This document shows, piece by piece, positions 47,157-48,139 of a DNA stretch of 48,139 nucleotides. The DNA is from Competibacter_A sp003527885 (GTDB taxonomy: Bacteria > Pseudomonadota > Gammaproteobacteria > Competibacterales > Competibacteraceae): positions 1-48,139 of the forward strand of contig DAORPQ010000015.1 of NCBI GenBank assembly GCA_035442025.1, in the 5' to 3' direction. Position 1 is the stretch's first letter. Each line of letters begins with the position of its first letter. The notes under the pieces are model-generated. The model did not search any database. It was given only the letters and a program-made list of their open reading frames with translations, and had not been told where the DNA came from. Position numbers and translations under genes: made by a program.

Positions 47157-48139
47157 ATGATTCGCTTGATAACGCTTTTTTCCCTGCTTGGCCTACTCCC
47201 CATCAGCGCCTGCATCCCGCAGGAGTTCAAGGCGACGCCTCACGCGCTGAATCGCCGGCTCGATCCCGGGGAGCGCTATCAAGGCATCCGGCTGCTCGGC
47301 GCTTTACGGCTGGCGGACGCCGAGATCGCGGGCTCGCGGCTGTGCGGTTTGTCCGGGTTGACCTGGGACGACGCCGCGGGCGTGTTGTACGCGATTTCCG
47401 ACCGAGGCGCGCTCTTCCATTTGTCCCCGGTTTTCGATGAGCGAGGCTATCTGAGCGACCTGAAGGTGCTGGCCGCCCACCCCTTACAAAACGCGGCGGG
47501 CCAGCCGCTGGGTCGGCCTTTCAACGACAGCGAAGGCTTGGCCCTCCGTCATGGCGATCCCCGCAGTCCGGGCGATACCGAGCTGCTGGTCTCGTTCGAG
47601 ACCAGACCGCGCTTGGTCCGCTACGACCCGAGCGGCCGTTGGCTGGGTGAAGTCCCTCTGCCCGCCGCGCTGCGCAACGTCGCCAACTACCGCGACAGCA
47701 ACCAATCGCTTGAGGCGGTCGCCATCGACCCGCAACGGGGCATTTTGACCGGCTCCGAAATCGCGTTACGCAACGATCCAGAAGGGTTGATCCGAATTTT
47801 TTCCACCCGCGGCCGTTTCTGGCTCTATCCGCTCGGCAGCGCGCCCGGCAGCGCGCTGGTGGCGATGGAAGCGCTACCGGACGGCGGTTGGCTGACCCTG
47901 GAACGCGCCTTCGTCTCGGCCTTTCAGCCTTTCACCATCAGCCTGCGCCGGACCGAACCGCCGCTTCGGGGGACAACCGGGTTGCTCAAGGTCGACGCTG
48001 TAGCGGTGTTCAACAGCGACCAGGACTGGCTGTTGGATAATTTCGAAGGACTGGCCCGCCATCGCGAGCGGCGGTTTTTCATGGTCAGCGACGACAACTG
48101 CAACGGTTGGCAAAGCACTTTACTGGCCTATTTCGAACT
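47157..48139 (+). CDS. Esterase-like/phytase-family lipoprotein, partial
   Basis: At least 327 residues, running off the right edge. The N-terminus is a lipoprotein signal (MIRLITLFSLLGLLPISAC, with C19 lipidated). The rest resembles the 'esterase-like activity of phytase' family: a beta-propeller-like protein with GLSGLTWDDAAGVLYAISDRG, NDSEGLALR, NQSLEAVAIDPQRGILTGSE, ALPDGGWLTLERAF and DNFEGLARHRERRFFMVSDDN. The conserved acidic residues in these blocks are typical of the family. Members are periplasmic or outer-membrane; enzymatic activity is mostly untested. It probably belongs to the same transcript as the AI-2E-type gene. Confidence 0.8.
   Translation, partial: MIRLITLFSLLGLLPISACIPQEFKATPHALNRRLDPGERYQGIRLLGALRLADAEIAGSRLCGLSGLTWDDAAGVLYAISDRGALFHLSPVFDERGYLSDLKVLAAHPLQNAAGQPLGRPFNDSEGLALRHGDPRSPGDTELLVSFETRPRLVRYDPSGRWLGEVPLPAALRNVANYRDSNQSLEAVAIDPQRGILTGSEIALRNDPEGLIRIFSTRGRFWLYPLGSAPGSALVAMEALPDGGWLTLERAFVSAFQPFTISLRRTEPPLRGTTGLLKVDAVAVFNSDQDWLLDNFEGLARHRERRFFMVSDDNCNGWQSTLLAYFE

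Overview
The window is a high-GC chromosomal segment from a Gram-negative bacterium, most likely a gammaproteobacterium. The evidence is the conserved miaB–ybeZ–ybeY–corC–lnt run, the uvrA/MFS/ssb arrangement, sohB, a YbeL-type zinc-ribbon gene, an Lpp-like lipoprotein and a SrfA/B/C-type locus. An extracellular 3-hydroxybutyrate-oligomer hydrolase, a phasin-like protein and a HoxF-type hydrogenase subunit suggest a polyhydroxyalkanoate-storing environmental organism of the Competibacter/Contendobacter kind. That placement is an inference from gene content. No rRNA, tRNA, CRISPR array or intact insertion sequence was seen, and no gene-free stretch exceeds 300 bases.

Left part (1–9.3 kb). The window opens inside a HoxF-type diaphorase gene (minus strand, cut by the edge). 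Next come a headless nucleotidyltransferase remnant fused in frame behind the stop codon of a PaaI-like thioesterase, and a 275-residue protein that carries the catalytic signature of the edema factor/CyaA/ExoY class of toxin nucleotidyl cyclases. That gene is divergent from the 3HB-oligomer hydrolase. A cell-envelope group follows: a LysM–L,D-transpeptidase with a Pro/Tyr-rich tail, an Lpp/OprI-like alanine-zipper lipoprotein ending in lysine, and a second L,D-transpeptidase that is itself a lipoprotein. An OsmC-type peroxidase closes this part.

Centre (9.3–24.0 kb). Eight co-directional minus-strand genes form what looks like one system: srfB (ASKHA-fold ATPase), a small membrane protein, a Cache–HAMP–PAS3–GGDEF–EAL c-di-GMP enzyme, srfC (dynamin-like GTPase), a Pro-rich bitopic protein, an orphan TAXI-type periplasmic binding protein, a small exported protein and a SrfA-like bitopic protein. 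The coupling of SrfA/B/C with a periplasmic ligand-binding protein and a c-di-GMP enzyme is the most system-like feature here. Upstream in the same direction lie a TauE/SafE permease, a DUF554 membrane protein, a large HPII-type catalase and the phasin-like gene.

Right part (28.7–48.1 kb). This is mostly housekeeping: an NDUFA9-like epimerase, a D-cysteine desulfhydrase of visibly lower GC, an antitoxin remnant next to uvrA, a YajR-like MFS exporter, ssb, sohB, miaB-ybeZYX-lnt with an overlapping lytic transglycosylase, a zinc-ribbon protein, a pgsA-type phosphatidyltransferase, a degenerate EAL–HDOD protein, an AI-2E/PerM transporter and a phytase-like lipoprotein cut by the right edge.

All functional calls come from reading translated sequence and motifs against remembered families; no database search was run.
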